From NCBI RefSeq assembly GCF_900167225.1, contig NZ_FUXH01000007.1, forward strand, positions 1 to 64,000: 64,000 nucleotides of DNA, given 5' to 3'. The notes under the pieces were generated by a model that was not told where the DNA came from, did no database searches, and saw only the letters and a list, made by a program, of their open reading frames with translations. Shown one piece after another: positions 44,094-52,993 of this stretch (position 1 is the first letter of the stretch; every line of letters starts with the position of its first letter). A program made the translations under genes and the position numbers. Source of the DNA: Porphyromonas crevioricanis. GTDB lineage: Bacteria; Bacteroidota; Bacteroidia; Bacteroidales; Porphyromonadaceae.

Positions 44094-44138
44094 GAGGGTG
44101 TACCATGCTATCGAGCTATGGTACACCCTCTTTCATTT
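44094..44138 (+). terminator. Terminator of the Omp28-like gene
   Basis: GAGGGTGTACCAT (44094-44106) and ATGGTACACCCTC (44118-44130) form a perfect 13-bp stem followed by TTTCATTTT. 83 bases past the stop. Confidence 0.85.
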
Positions 44139-44208
44139 TCACAAAAGACACTATTAATAGAATAAAAACTATTAGAGAAACCGCTTTACATGGCCATTCC
44201 TTGATGCT

Positions 44209-44621
44209 CTAAATTTTGAAGCCAGGAAAATTACCAGATAGGCTATATTGTTCTGAAATCACTCCTTTTATGTACACCTTTTTCCCAGCAACGCCTTCAC
44301 CTATCATTATTATGCTTCCAGACACAGCTCCTTTAATTGTTCTCCCATCAACTTTCCAAATGACAGTACTTCCATCAAAGTTGTAAGTTCCTCCTATTAC
44401 GCTGACACGCTTGCTCCCATCAAAAATAGAGGGGTGCACATCTATCTTTTGACTTTTGTATCTGTTAAGAACTCAATTGTCGTTGTGCATCCATTTCCGT
44501 AAAAAATTGCATTTACATCATCATCCGCAGTCCACTTTGTTCCCTTCAAGCTTGGCTCATCCTCTGAACACGATATCAGCCCAATCAGGGCTATGGTTGT
44601 AAGCAAAGTCTCTTTCCGCAA
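44209..44621 (-). pseudogene. Frameshifted small lipoprotein gene
   Basis: On the minus strand a frame from TTG at 44621 reads LRKETLLTTIALIGLISCSE with a clear lipobox (GLISC), then WTADDDVNAIFYGNGCTTTI and EFLTDTKVKR before a TAG at about 44451. A second frame then continues KIDVHPSIFDGSKRVSVIGG, TYNFDGSTVIWKVDGRTIKG and on to a stop at 44209. The two parts look like one lipoprotein of about 130 residues split by a frameshift near 44450-44465. No ATG exists: the expected start is TTG with an in-frame TAA just upstream. The content (small, beta-rich, one Cys pair) resembles small Bacteroidota surface lipoproteins. A sequencing error could mimic the frameshift, but not the start loss. Confidence 0.7.
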
Positions 44622-44631
44622 AAGGAATTAT

Positions 44632-44639
44632 TAACTTTG
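44632..44639 (+). promoter_or_regulatory. -7 element for purB
   Basis: TAACTTTG matches TAnnTTTG; start near 44646 gives a leader of about 16 bases. The -33 is weak (TTT at 44613). Confidence 0.5.
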
Positions 44640-44661
44640 TGCCTACAAACAAAGACATACC

Positions 44662-46005
44662 ATGCAATTTGATGAATTGAACGCTCTCTCTCCGGTAGAC
44701 GGGCGATACCGCTCCAAGACCGAAGGACTTAGCAGTTACTTCTCTGAGTATGCACTGATCAGATACAGAGTACTGGTCGAAATAGAGTACCTGATAGCTT
44801 TGAGCCGGGAACTACCCCAACTCAAGACCGCCCTGCAAAATACATCCGAAGAAGGACTCCGGAAAATATATCTGGATTTTTCTCTGGCCGATGCTCAAGC
44901 GGTAAAGAAAATAGAAGAGACGACTAACCACGACGTAAAAGCCGTGGAATACTTCATCAAAGAACAATTCGACAAGCTGGGGCTGACTGCCGCTAAGGAA
45001 TACATTCACTTTGGTCTAACCTCCCAAGACATCAACAACACGGCTTTTCCGTTGATGCTAAAAGATGCCATGCAGAAGGTATATATACCTGTGCTCAAGC
45101 AAATACACAGCAAGCTGCAATCGATGTCGCAAGAATGGAGAGATGTTCCCATGCTGGCTAAAACCCATGGGCAACCGGCTTCCCCAACCAAACTCGGCAA
45201 AGAATTTGAAGTCTACGTATACCGTTTGGAACAGCAGTACCAAGCTCTCGAAGCCGTGCCATACACAGGAAAATTCGGAGGAGCTACTGGCAATTTCAAT
45301 GCTCATCATATCGCCTACCCATCTCACCGTTGGGAGGACTTTGCCAATCGTTTCCTCTCTTCTATCGGACTGGAGCGAGAAGCCTATACAACCCAAATCT
45401 CCAACTATGATCATCTGGCCGCTATTTTCGATGCTCTCTGCCGAATCAATACGATATTGATAGACTTGAGCCGAGACATCTGGATGTACATATCAATGGA
45501 GTATTTCAAGCAGAAGATCAAGGCCGGAGAGGTCGGTTCGTCTGCCATGCCACACAAAGTGAACCCAATTGACTTCGAGAATGCAGAGGGGAACCTCGGA
45601 ATTGCCGATGCCCTCTTGACTCATTTGGCTCGCAAGCTACCTATCTCTCGCCTGCAAAGAGACTTGACAGACTCTACCGTAATACGTAATATCGGTATGC
45701 CTCTGGGGTATGGACTGATAGCCCTGAAAAGTCTGGAGAAAGGCCTGAGCAAGCTCTTGCTCAACAGGGCTGCTATCGATGCAGATCTGGAGCGTAACTA
45801 TGCAGTCGTAGCGGAAGCTATTCAAACGGTATTGCGGCGTGAGGGTTATCCCAACCCTTACGAAACACTTAAAGCCCTCACACGTACCGGCGAAGCGATC
45901 AGCCGGGAATCCATAGCAGGATTTATCGATGGGCTGGATGTATCCGAACAAGTAAAAGAAGAACTGAGACAAATTACTCCCTTCTCCTATGTTGGGATAT
46001 ATTAG
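44662..46005 (+). CDS. purB: Adenylosuccinate lyase
   Basis: 447 residues. LSPVDGRYRSKTEGLSSYFS is the PurB N-terminus; TSQDINNTAFPL, KTHGQPASPTKLGKE and the signature GSSAMPHKVNPIDFENAEGN (catalytic Ser loop) are intact. The enzyme releases fumarate from SAICAR and adenylosuccinate in purine synthesis. First gene of a plus-strand run with an RluB-type enzyme and asnS. Confidence 0.96.
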   Translation: MQFDELNALSPVDGRYRSKTEGLSSYFSEYALIRYRVLVEIEYLIALSRELPQLKTALQNTSEEGLRKIYLDFSLADAQAVKKIEETTNHDVKAVEYFIKEQFDKLGLTAAKEYIHFGLTSQDINNTAFPLMLKDAMQKVYIPVLKQIHSKLQSMSQEWRDVPMLAKTHGQPASPTKLGKEFEVYVYRLEQQYQALEAVPYTGKFGGATGNFNAHHIAYPSHRWEDFANRFLSSIGLEREAYTTQISNYDHLAAIFDALCRINTILIDLSRDIWMYISMEYFKQKIKAGEVGSSAMPHKVNPIDFENAEGNLGIADALLTHLARKLPISRLQRDLTDSTVIRNIGMPLGYGLIALKSLEKGLSKLLLNRAAIDADLERNYAVVAEAIQTVLRREGYPNPYETLKALTRTGEAISRESIAGFIDGLDVSEQVKEELRQITPFSYVGIY

Positions 46006-46011
46006 GCAGAA

Positions 46012-46025
46012 TTTGTCCGGACAAA
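46012..46025. promoter_or_regulatory. 14-bp perfect palindrome after purB
   Basis: TTTGTCCGGACAAA begins 7 bases after the purB stop and precedes the RluB gene by about 70 bases. Too compact to be a terminator; could be a protein-binding site. Confidence 0.3.
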
Positions 46026-46097
46026 AATCCAACTAAATTTTAATCAATAAAAAACGCCAGCCGTGAGGCTGTAATATCAATTCACAGACAAGACCCA

Positions 46098-47492
46098 ATG
46101 GAAGGACAAAAAGACTCTCACTTCAACGAAAACGAACGTGAGGAGGTAAAACAAAATTATGAGGAACGCATATCGGCCCAGTCTCAAGGGGCTACCGCTA
46201 TCTCTCGTCGTCGTAGAGTACGCATAGGCGAAAGCAGCGGATCACAACGCCCGGCTGCAGTAGAGCGTATCCCCTACACGATGAACAAGAAGCCACGCAC
46301 TCTGCATACCGAAGCTCGCACAGGGGAAAATATGCCGCCACTGTTTGCCAACACCGGGCGCAGAGAAAACTTTGCACGTCCCTACGAGCGAAGAAACAAC
46401 GAATCTTCTCAAGGTTACTATGAACAAAATGCTCGCCCTCGCAGCTATAACACATACCAACAGCAGGGGAAAGAGCCATTGACAGACTATCAACGCCCCG
46501 GTCGTCCGACAGGTACGGACTACTTCCAGCGAACCAACAAGCCTCAATATCCACACCGCCCCTTGCAGAGAAATTCGCAAATGGCACCTATGGAGCCAGG
46601 GTATATGGGAGAGAGAGAAGGCGGAGGAATGCACTGGCAACAGAGACCATACCAAAGACCAAACAAACAAGCGATCGGACAGCAGCGAGGGAAAAACAAT
46701 CGCAAAAAGCTCAATCAAAATCGTCCACGCAGGATCGACCCAGTAAAATATCAGGAAGTGTTGGCCGATCCAAACGAACCGATTCGTCTAAACAAGTTTT
46801 TGGCCAATGCAGGTATCTGCTCACGCAGGGAAGCGGATGAGCTGATACAGAAGGGGATGATACAAGTAAACGGGCAAGTGGCCACAGAGCTGGGGACACG
46901 TATCACCAGACAGGACGAGGTCCTATTCAATGGCAAACCTGTTTCCATCGAAAGCAAGGTGTATGTCTTGCTCAACAAGCCGAAAAACTGTGTCACGACA
47001 TCCGATGATCCGCAATGCAGACTTACAGTGATGGACCTGGTACGCAAGGCTTGTCCCGAGCGGATCTACCCCGTGGGGCGACTGGACCGCAATACCACTG
47101 GAGTAATACTCATAACCAACGACGGAGATCTGGCAGCCAAGCTGACTCACCCGAAGTTCAAGAAGAAAAAGATCTATCACGTATGGTTGGATAGAGATGT
47201 AACAGTAGAAGATATGCAGCGCATAGCTCAGGGAGTAGAGCTTGAAGATGGAGAAATCCATGCCGATGCCATCAGCTATGTAAAGGCGGACGACCAATCT
47301 CAGGTAGGTATAGAAATACATTCGGGACGAAATCGCATCGTAAGACGCATATTTGAATATCTGGGGTATCACGTCAAGCGACTCGATCGCGTATATTTTG
47401 CCGGTCTGACAAAGAAAAACCTGCCACGTGGCAAATGGCGTTACCTCGACGAACAGGAAGTAAATAACCTAAGGATGGGCAGTTTTGAATAA
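46098..47492 (+). CDS. RluB/RsuA-type pseudouridine synthase with long disordered N-terminus
   Basis: 464 residues. Residues 1 to about 215 are low complexity, rich in Arg, Gln, Asn, Pro and Tyr, without hydrophobic core; ends in [16 protein letters not shown]. An S4 domain follows (about 227-285: [20 protein letters not shown]). The catalytic domain has [20 protein letters not shown], with Asp near 329 as the nucleophile, and a C-terminal [20 protein letters not shown]. The family isomerises a uridine of 23S (RluB) or 16S (RsuA) rRNA. Catalytic part is standard; the N-terminal extension is the unusual feature, common in Bacteroidales homologues but variable. Confidence 0.9.
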   Translation: MEGQKDSHFNENEREEVKQNYEERISAQSQGATAISRRRRVRIGESSGSQRPAAVERIPYTMNKKPRTLHTEARTGENMPPLFANTGRRENFARPYERRNNESSQGYYEQNARPRSYNTYQQQGKEPLTDYQRPGRPTGTDYFQRTNKPQYPHRPLQRNSQMAPMEPGYMGEREGGGMHWQQRPYQRPNKQAIGQQRGKNNRKKLNQNRPRRIDPVKYQEVLADPNEPIRLNKFLANAGICSRREADELIQKGMIQVNGQVATELGTRITRQDEVLFNGKPVSIESKVYVLLNKPKNCVTTSDDPQCRLTVMDLVRKACPERIYPVGRLDRNTTGVILITNDGDLAAKLTHPKFKKKKIYHVWLDRDVTVEDMQRIAQGVELEDGEIHADAISYVKADDQSQVGIEIHSGRNRIVRRIFEYLGYHVKRLDRVYFAGLTKKNLPRGKWRYLDEQEVNNLRMGSFE

Positions 47493-47523
47493 AACTACCC
47501 TTCCTTCAAAACACATAATCGAT

Positions 47524-48924
47524 ATGTCAAAAAGAAGTATGATCGTAGAGCTGTTGCAAGGGATTTCTACAGATCAAGAAGCGACCGTAAAGGGCTGGGT
47601 ACGCACCAAACGTGGTAACAAAAACGTGGCTTTCCTGGCTCTCAACGATGGGTCTACCATACACAATCTGCAAATTGTAGTAGATCTCCCCTCCTTCTCT
47701 TCGGATTTGATAAGTTCTATCACCACCGGAGCTTGTATAAGGGCTACCGGTCGGCTGGTTGCCTCACAAGGCAAAGGACAAAGTGTGGAGCTGCAAGCTA
47801 CAGACTTGGAGGTGTATGGGACAGCCGATCCTAATACCTACCCTCTGCAAAAGAAAGGTCACTCACTGGAGTTTCTGAGAGAGATTGCCCATTTGCGTCC
47901 TCGTACTAACACATTCGGGGCTATCTACCGGCTAAGACATCACATGGCCTACGCCATTCACACCTTTTTTCATCAAAAAGGATTCTTCTACTTCAATGCA
48001 CCTCTGATCACCGGGAGCGATTGCGAAGGAGCTGGTCAAATGTTCCAAGTAACAACTCTCGACTTGGCGAATTGCCCCAAGACAGAAGAAGGAGCAGTTG
48101 ACTACAGCCGAGATTTCTTTGCTCGCCAGACCTCTCTCACCGTTTCCGGGCAATTGGAAGCTGAAATGGCAGCTTTAGCTCTGGGAGGAGTCTACACTTT
48201 CGGACCGACTTTCCGTGCGGAAAACTCCAACACGCCGAGACATCTGGCAGAGTTTTGGATGTGCGAACCTGAAGTGGCTTTCAACGAGATAGAGGACAAT
48301 ATGGATTTGGCCGAGGAGTTCATCAAGTTCTGTGTACGCTGGGCCTTAGATCATTGTATCGATGATATCAAATTCTTGGCCGAACACTTCGACAAGGATT
48401 TGGTCGAACGCCTCGAATCTGTACTCGAAAAGCCTTTTGTGCGCCTCACTTATACAGAAGGTGTAGAGATATTAGAGAAAGCTGTAGCTGATGGGCACAA
48501 GTTTGAATTCCCCATTTACTGGGGTGCCGACCTGGCCAGTGAGCATGAGCGTTATCTGGTGGAGCAACACTTCAAGACTCCAGTTATCCTAACGGACTAC
48601 CCGAAAGAAATCAAATCTTTCTACATGAAGCTGAACGATGATGACAAGACCGTGAGAGGTATGGATATCCTGTTCCCCAAAATCGGTGAAATCATCGGAG
48701 GTAGCGAGCGTGAAGCTGACTACGACAAATTGCGGAAACGAGCCCAGGAGATGAATGTACCGGAAAAAGATATTTGGTGGTACCTTGAATCTCGCAAGTT
48801 CGGTACCTGCCCACACTCAGGTTTCGGATTAGGGTTTGAGCGGCTACTTCTCTTCGTAAGTGGGATGGCCAATATCAGGGATGTAATACCTTTCCCCCGC
48901 ACCCCCAAGAGTGCTGAATTTTAA
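47524..48924 (+). CDS. asnS: Asparaginyl-tRNA synthetase
   Basis: 466 residues from ATG at 47524 ([16 protein letters not shown]), the usual AsnRS length; an upstream TTG overlapping the preceding gene is rejected. The OB-fold has [25 protein letters not shown]; class IIb motifs include [38 protein letters not shown] and the C-terminal motif 3 [16 protein letters not shown]. It charges tRNA-Asn directly. It follows the RluB-type gene by 31 bases and ends at a terminator. Confidence 0.96.
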   Translation: MSKRSMIVELLQGISTDQEATVKGWVRTKRGNKNVAFLALNDGSTIHNLQIVVDLPSFSSDLISSITTGACIRATGRLVASQGKGQSVELQATDLEVYGTADPNTYPLQKKGHSLEFLREIAHLRPRTNTFGAIYRLRHHMAYAIHTFFHQKGFFYFNAPLITGSDCEGAGQMFQVTTLDLANCPKTEEGAVDYSRDFFARQTSLTVSGQLEAEMAALALGGVYTFGPTFRAENSNTPRHLAEFWMCEPEVAFNEIEDNMDLAEEFIKFCVRWALDHCIDDIKFLAEHFDKDLVERLESVLEKPFVRLTYTEGVEILEKAVADGHKFEFPIYWGADLASEHERYLVEQHFKTPVILTDYPKEIKSFYMKLNDDDKTVRGMDILFPKIGEIIGGSEREADYDKLRKRAQEMNVPEKDIWWYLESRKFGTCPHSGFGLGFERLLLFVSGMANIRDVIPFPRTPKSAEF

Positions 48925-48929
48925 TGACG

Positions 48930-48967
48930 AAAGGCTGTCTCAAACGTGTATTTGAGACAGCCTTTTT
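48930..48967 (+). terminator. asnS terminator
   Basis: AAAGGCTGTCTCAAA (48930-48944) and TTTGAGACAGCCTTT (48951-48965) form a 15-bp perfect stem with 6-base loop, followed by TT. Starts 5 bases after the stop. Confidence 0.9.
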
Positions 48968-49026
48968 AGTTTCGTTGAGATAAGCGTGGAGGCATTGTTT
49001 CTTTCATTGTGCTATACAATCAATCT

Positions 49027-49887
49027 ATGGAGATAAAAAGAAAGCTCTATTATCGTCTCTCTCCCAAGCTGAGAAGATATGTCAGGCGACTCTACTACCT
49101 ACCTTATGATTTACTGCATCCCACCAAGGGAATGACACCTCCCAAAGGAGCCATCTTCGTAGGTCAGGGAGACTATCATAAACAAGGAGACCGGCAGAGA
49201 GAGGAATTAAAAGCCCACGCAGGACTTATTACTGAGTCTGATGTATTGGACATTGGCTGTGGCATCGGACGCTTGGCCGTTTCTCTAACATCTTACCTTG
49301 AGCCAAGTGGTAGTTATACCGGTTTCGATGTGGTAGAAGAGGGCATTGATTGGTGCCACAAGAATATCTCATCCAAGCACCACAATTTCAAATTCCTCCA
49401 TGTCGATCTCAACAACGCTCTCTACAACAATACGCATAAGCAGGCTTGTGAGTTTCGTTTCCCTTTCCCCGATAATTCGTTCGATATTATTGCACTATAC
49501 TCAGTCTTCACCCATATGCTTGAGGAAGATGTAGCACATTATCTCAAAGAAATTGGGAGAGTCTTACGGCCGGAAGGACACTGCTTGTGCAGTATGTTTA
49601 TAATAGACGATGATTCTCTGGGAAAGATGAACCGGGGGGAAAGCGACATGAAATTCAATCAGCTTTCCGATGGCTTGTTTTACATAGACCAGAGCCTGAG
49701 AAAGGGCAATGTAGCTTTCCCAATAGATCATATTGCACCGTTGATCCAAACAGCAGATCTCAGTATTGCCAAATTCATACCCGGCAAATGGCGTACAGAA
49801 TCCTCTTTAGCCGACCAAAAAGGAGATGAACTCTTCTCCGCAAGTAAATATCAGGATATAATAGTACTCTCTCGATCAGCAATCTAA
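49027..49887 (+). CDS. Class I SAM-dependent methyltransferase
   Basis: 286 residues from ATG at 49027 (MEIKRKLYYRLSPKLRRYVR). Motif I is VLDIGCGIGRLAVSL (about residues 79-93); motif II is near YTGFDVVEEGIDWC; post-motif FPFPDNSFDIIALYSVFTHM and IGRVLRPEGHCLCSMF. The basic N-terminus RRYVRRLYYLPYDLLHP resembles polysaccharide- or lipid-associated methyltransferases, but the substrate cannot be assigned. It has no close operon partners and ends 10 bases from the oppositely oriented fusion gene. Confidence 0.85.
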   Translation: MEIKRKLYYRLSPKLRRYVRRLYYLPYDLLHPTKGMTPPKGAIFVGQGDYHKQGDRQREELKAHAGLITESDVLDIGCGIGRLAVSLTSYLEPSGSYTGFDVVEEGIDWCHKNISSKHHNFKFLHVDLNNALYNNTHKQACEFRFPFPDNSFDIIALYSVFTHMLEEDVAHYLKEIGRVLRPEGHCLCSMFIIDDDSLGKMNRGESDMKFNQLSDGLFYIDQSLRKGNVAFPIDHIAPLIQTADLSIAKFIPGKWRTESSLADQKGDELFSASKYQDIIVLSRSAI

Positions 49888-49897
49888 AGCTTTTTTG

Positions 49898-52800
49898 TCA
49901 CTGCTGTTCTAAAGCTTCATAACAAGCCTGATGAATACGCTGACGCACATTCAGCCTCATCAATGCAGTATGTGTCCGTGAGGGATAGCTGCGATTAGAA
50001 AGAAAAATAAAGATCAGGTCTTTTTTAGGATCCACCCAAAAACATGTACCGGTAAACCCAGTGTGTCCATAGGTGGACATGGAGGCCGCACCGGCGATAT
50101 AGTTCAACTCCCGGGATCTCTGCCTATCGAATCCGAGGAAGCGATTGTGTCTGGGATCTTCTTTGGAGGTAAACTGCCGGAGAGTACTCTTGTTTATAAT
50201 TTGCTTTCCCTGAGCTCTCCCTTCGTTCGCATAGAGCAATAACAGAGGAGCCAAATCCCGGGCACTACCAAACAAGCCGGCATTACCGGACACTCCTCCG
50301 AGGCAAGCTGCAGTCTCATCATCTACAACTCCCTTCAATACTTCTTTGCGAATAAAACGATCATCCTGTGCCGGAGCAATACGGCTCGTCGGCACCCCCT
50401 TGCGGATCGGATTAAAACACAAATGACTACCAATAGGACGATAGAGATATTTGCCCACAAACTCATCCAGAGATAACTTGCTCCGAGCCTCTATCATTTG
50501 CTGTATAAGGACAAAATTGAGATCACTATACCGATACCGTCCTCTGTTTTTGAGTTTGAGAGCCGCAATACGATCGAGCATCACATCCTTAAAGTCCCTG
50601 CTAATCCAAAGTCTGGAGGAGAACTGCCGATCAAAATTACCTCCTGGATTTTCGCTTATCCACAGAGGCTGAAAAGAAAAATCCGAATTGGCCCAAGAAC
50701 GGTGAGCCACTTGTATATATCCGGAAGCATAAGAAGATGTCTTCAACGGTCCCTGATAGGAATTAGGATCTATCAGATCTTCATAGAAATTAAGACCAGA
50801 AAGTAAACCACTGGTATGCAGCAAAAGCTCTCGTAGCCTCAAACTGCCAACTGCCGTCTTTCTAAATCGAGGAAGGACATCCTCCACACGGGTAGAGAGA
50901 GAAAGTTTACCCTGATCTATCAACAGCATGACAGCCGGTGTAGTCGCAGCAGCTTTGGTTATGGAAGCAAGATCATAGATAATATTATGCCCCACGGGCT
51001 GCTCTTTATTGTCATAAGTGAGATGACCAAAATACCCCTCGTACAGAGGTTTCCCTCGATGTATTGCCAAGATCTGACAACCTGGGAATGCTTTTTCTTC
51101 AATCGCATGGCTTACGATCTCTTCTATCTTATGACGCAAGAGCTGCAACTTCTCTCGTGGTAATACAGATGGTAATAAATCGGAATTCGTCTCTCCTTCC
51201 ATTCCTCCCTGTGGGACAATCTGATCCGGCTTCTCTTTTCCTTGTTGTCGCACCAATTCGATCGCGACAAGTATCTGCTGATAGAGGTTTTCATCTTCGG
51301 CACTCAACTTCAGAGCATAGGTATAAGCAGGCGACAACAGCTTCTCCGCAGCGGCTTGCATGGCCTCATCACAAGACTCGAAAGCATGCAGCAACACTGT
51401 CGGCAAAGCCTTCAGTTTCAGTGCTTCTTCAGCAAAAGGAGTAGTAAGGAAACATAATATCACCCGTTTGGAAGTCACAAGGCGATTCACGATAGAAGAA
51501 AAGGCAGACGGCTTGGAAGAACAAATGCTCACTATCACGGTCTGATAGGATTTGAGTTGCTCCAGTATACGATTGGTTTCGGCAGCCGAGGCCGTAGGAT
51601 AGCAGATTTGTTTCTTTAGACCAGCACGCTGCAACTCAGCACCAAAACGATTGCTCTTAGATGCCCCCAGTTGCAAAAGAGCTACCCGATCATCTATCTC
51701 CAATGGTAACTTGTCGGCTCCTCTCTTGATCTCAATACTCTCTCTCCACAACTGTTTACAGAACTGCAACCCATAAGGGGAACGCACAAGGCCAGAGATC
51801 TCCTTGGATGAATATATATCGGGAATACCAGGAGTAATTAGCAAAGCGTACTTATAGGAAAGGATTTTGCGACAATGCAGCTCAATTTCCTTCTTGCTTA
51901 AAACACCAGAGGATACAGCTTGCATGAGTTCTCGTTGCACTTGCTTAGGATTAGTAGGTCCGAGAAGAATATCCGCCCCTGCCTGCACAGCCCGCACACT
52001 AATGGGATGCTCCCCAGGAGTCTGCATCCCCTGCATTTCCATAGCATCGGTAAAAATCAATCCACGGAAACCGAGTTGTCTAATCAATAGATCCGAAACG
52101 ATAGCCGTACTCATGGAGGCCGGAGTCTGTGGATCTGTCTCCAACGCAGGTACCCTCAAATGACCGATCATCATTCCACCAAAACCTGCTTGCGTATAGG
52201 CTTGAAAAGGTACAATCTCCGTGGAAAATAAATCCTCCTTTGATCCGGAGATAAGAGGCAATGCCTTATGCGAATCGACATCGGTATTGCCATGACCAGG
52301 AAAGTGCTTGGCCACAGAAAGAATACCTCCATCTTCCAATCCGGCAGAAAAGATCAATCCATTCTCCAGCACCTTATCTATATCAGTACCGAAGCTGCGA
52401 GTCCCGATAACGGGATTTCGAGGATTATTATTGATGTCGAGTACTGGTGCAAAATCTATATGTATCCCCATCAGGCGACACTGCCGAGCCAATTCTCTCC
52501 CATACCAATATATGTAGCGTTTGTCTCGGATATGCCCCAAAGCCATAGCCTTGGGATAGCGAGGGGCATCTTTGAGCCTCATCCAAAGCCCATATTCACC
52601 ATCCAGAGAAATGAGAAGAGGCAGATCGGCAACAGCCTGAAGCGACATATTCATGGCATATTGCTCAGACAATAGGCCCTTCTGGTAGAGTATCCCTCCT
52701 ACCCCAATCTCCTTGACCAATGTTTGAGCTTGCAAGATAGATTGCTTATCTGTCTTGGGGTATATGATAGGCATGATGAGTTGCCCTATCTGTTGCTCCA

Positions 52801-52963
52801 GACTCATTTCTTTTATTCGGGCATTTACCCACGAATGCATCTCATGCTCATCCACACGGGAGAGTAACCGAGGCTTATATTCGATCGTGCGCTGACTCTC
52901 TCCCGACAAGGGAAAAAGCATAAGCAACAGCAAAGACAGAATGGATAAACAACTCTTTCTCAT
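49898..52963 (-). CDS. GH3 beta-N-acetylglucosaminidase (NagZ-like) fused to a serine beta-lactamase domain
   Basis: 1021 residues with signal peptide (MRKSCLSILSLLLLMLFPLS). The N-terminal GH3 domain (about 40-420) has IDFAPVLDINNNPRNPVIGTRSFG, KHFPGHGNTDVDSHKALP and the nucleophile Asp in FTDAMEMQGM. A GH3 C-terminal-like region follows. Residues about 610-1015 are a class C beta-lactamase/transpeptidase-like domain: YDLASITKAAATTPAVM (SxxK near 665), YSDLNFVLIQ (YxN) and YGHTGFTG (HTG). The GH3 part would remove GlcNAc from peptidoglycan fragments; the serine part could act as esterase or D,D-peptidase. This two-domain fusion is known in Bacteroidales. Both active sites look intact. Cellular location is probably the periplasm. 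Confidence 0.9.
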   Translation of the reverse strand: MRKSCLSILSLLLLMLFPLSGESQRTIEYKPRLLSRVDEHEMHSWVNARIKEMSLEQQIGQLIMPIIYPKTDKQSILQAQTLVKEIGVGGILYQKGLLSEQYAMNMSLQAVADLPLLISLDGEYGLWMRLKDAPRYPKAMALGHIRDKRYIYWYGRELARQCRLMGIHIDFAPVLDINNNPRNPVIGTRSFGTDIDKVLENGLIFSAGLEDGGILSVAKHFPGHGNTDVDSHKALPLISGSKEDLFSTEIVPFQAYTQAGFGGMMIGHLRVPALETDPQTPASMSTAIVSDLLIRQLGFRGLIFTDAMEMQGMQTPGEHPISVRAVQAGADILLGPTNPKQVQRELMQAVSSGVLSKKEIELHCRKILSYKYALLITPGIPDIYSSKEISGLVRSPYGLQFCKQLWRESIEIKRGADKLPLEIDDRVALLQLGASKSNRFGAELQRAGLKKQICYPTASAAETNRILEQLKSYQTVIVSICSSKPSAFSSIVNRLVTSKRVILCFLTTPFAEEALKLKALPTVLLHAFESCDEAMQAAAEKLLSPAYTYALKLSAEDENLYQQILVAIELVRQQGKEKPDQIVPQGGMEGETNSDLLPSVLPREKLQLLRHKIEEIVSHAIEEKAFPGCQILAIHRGKPLYEGYFGHLTYDNKEQPVGHNIIYDLASITKAAATTPAVMLLIDQGKLSLSTRVEDVLPRFRKTAVGSLRLRELLLHTSGLLSGLNFYEDLIDPNSYQGPLKTSSYASGYIQVAHRSWANSDFSFQPLWISENPGGNFDRQFSSRLWISRDFKDVMLDRIAALKLKNRGRYRYSDLNFVLIQQMIEARSKLSLDEFVGKYLYRPIGSHLCFNPIRKGVPTSRIAPAQDDRFIRKEVLKGVVDDETAACLGGVSGNAGLFGSARDLAPLLLLYANEGRAQGKQIINKSTLRQFTSKEDPRHNRFLGFDRQRSRELNYIAGAASMSTYGHTGFTGTCFWVDPKKDLIFIFLSNRSYPSRTHTALMRLNVRQRIHQACYEALEQQ

Positions 52964-52993
52964 AGCATAGTTTATTTAAGCAGAGAAACCGCA

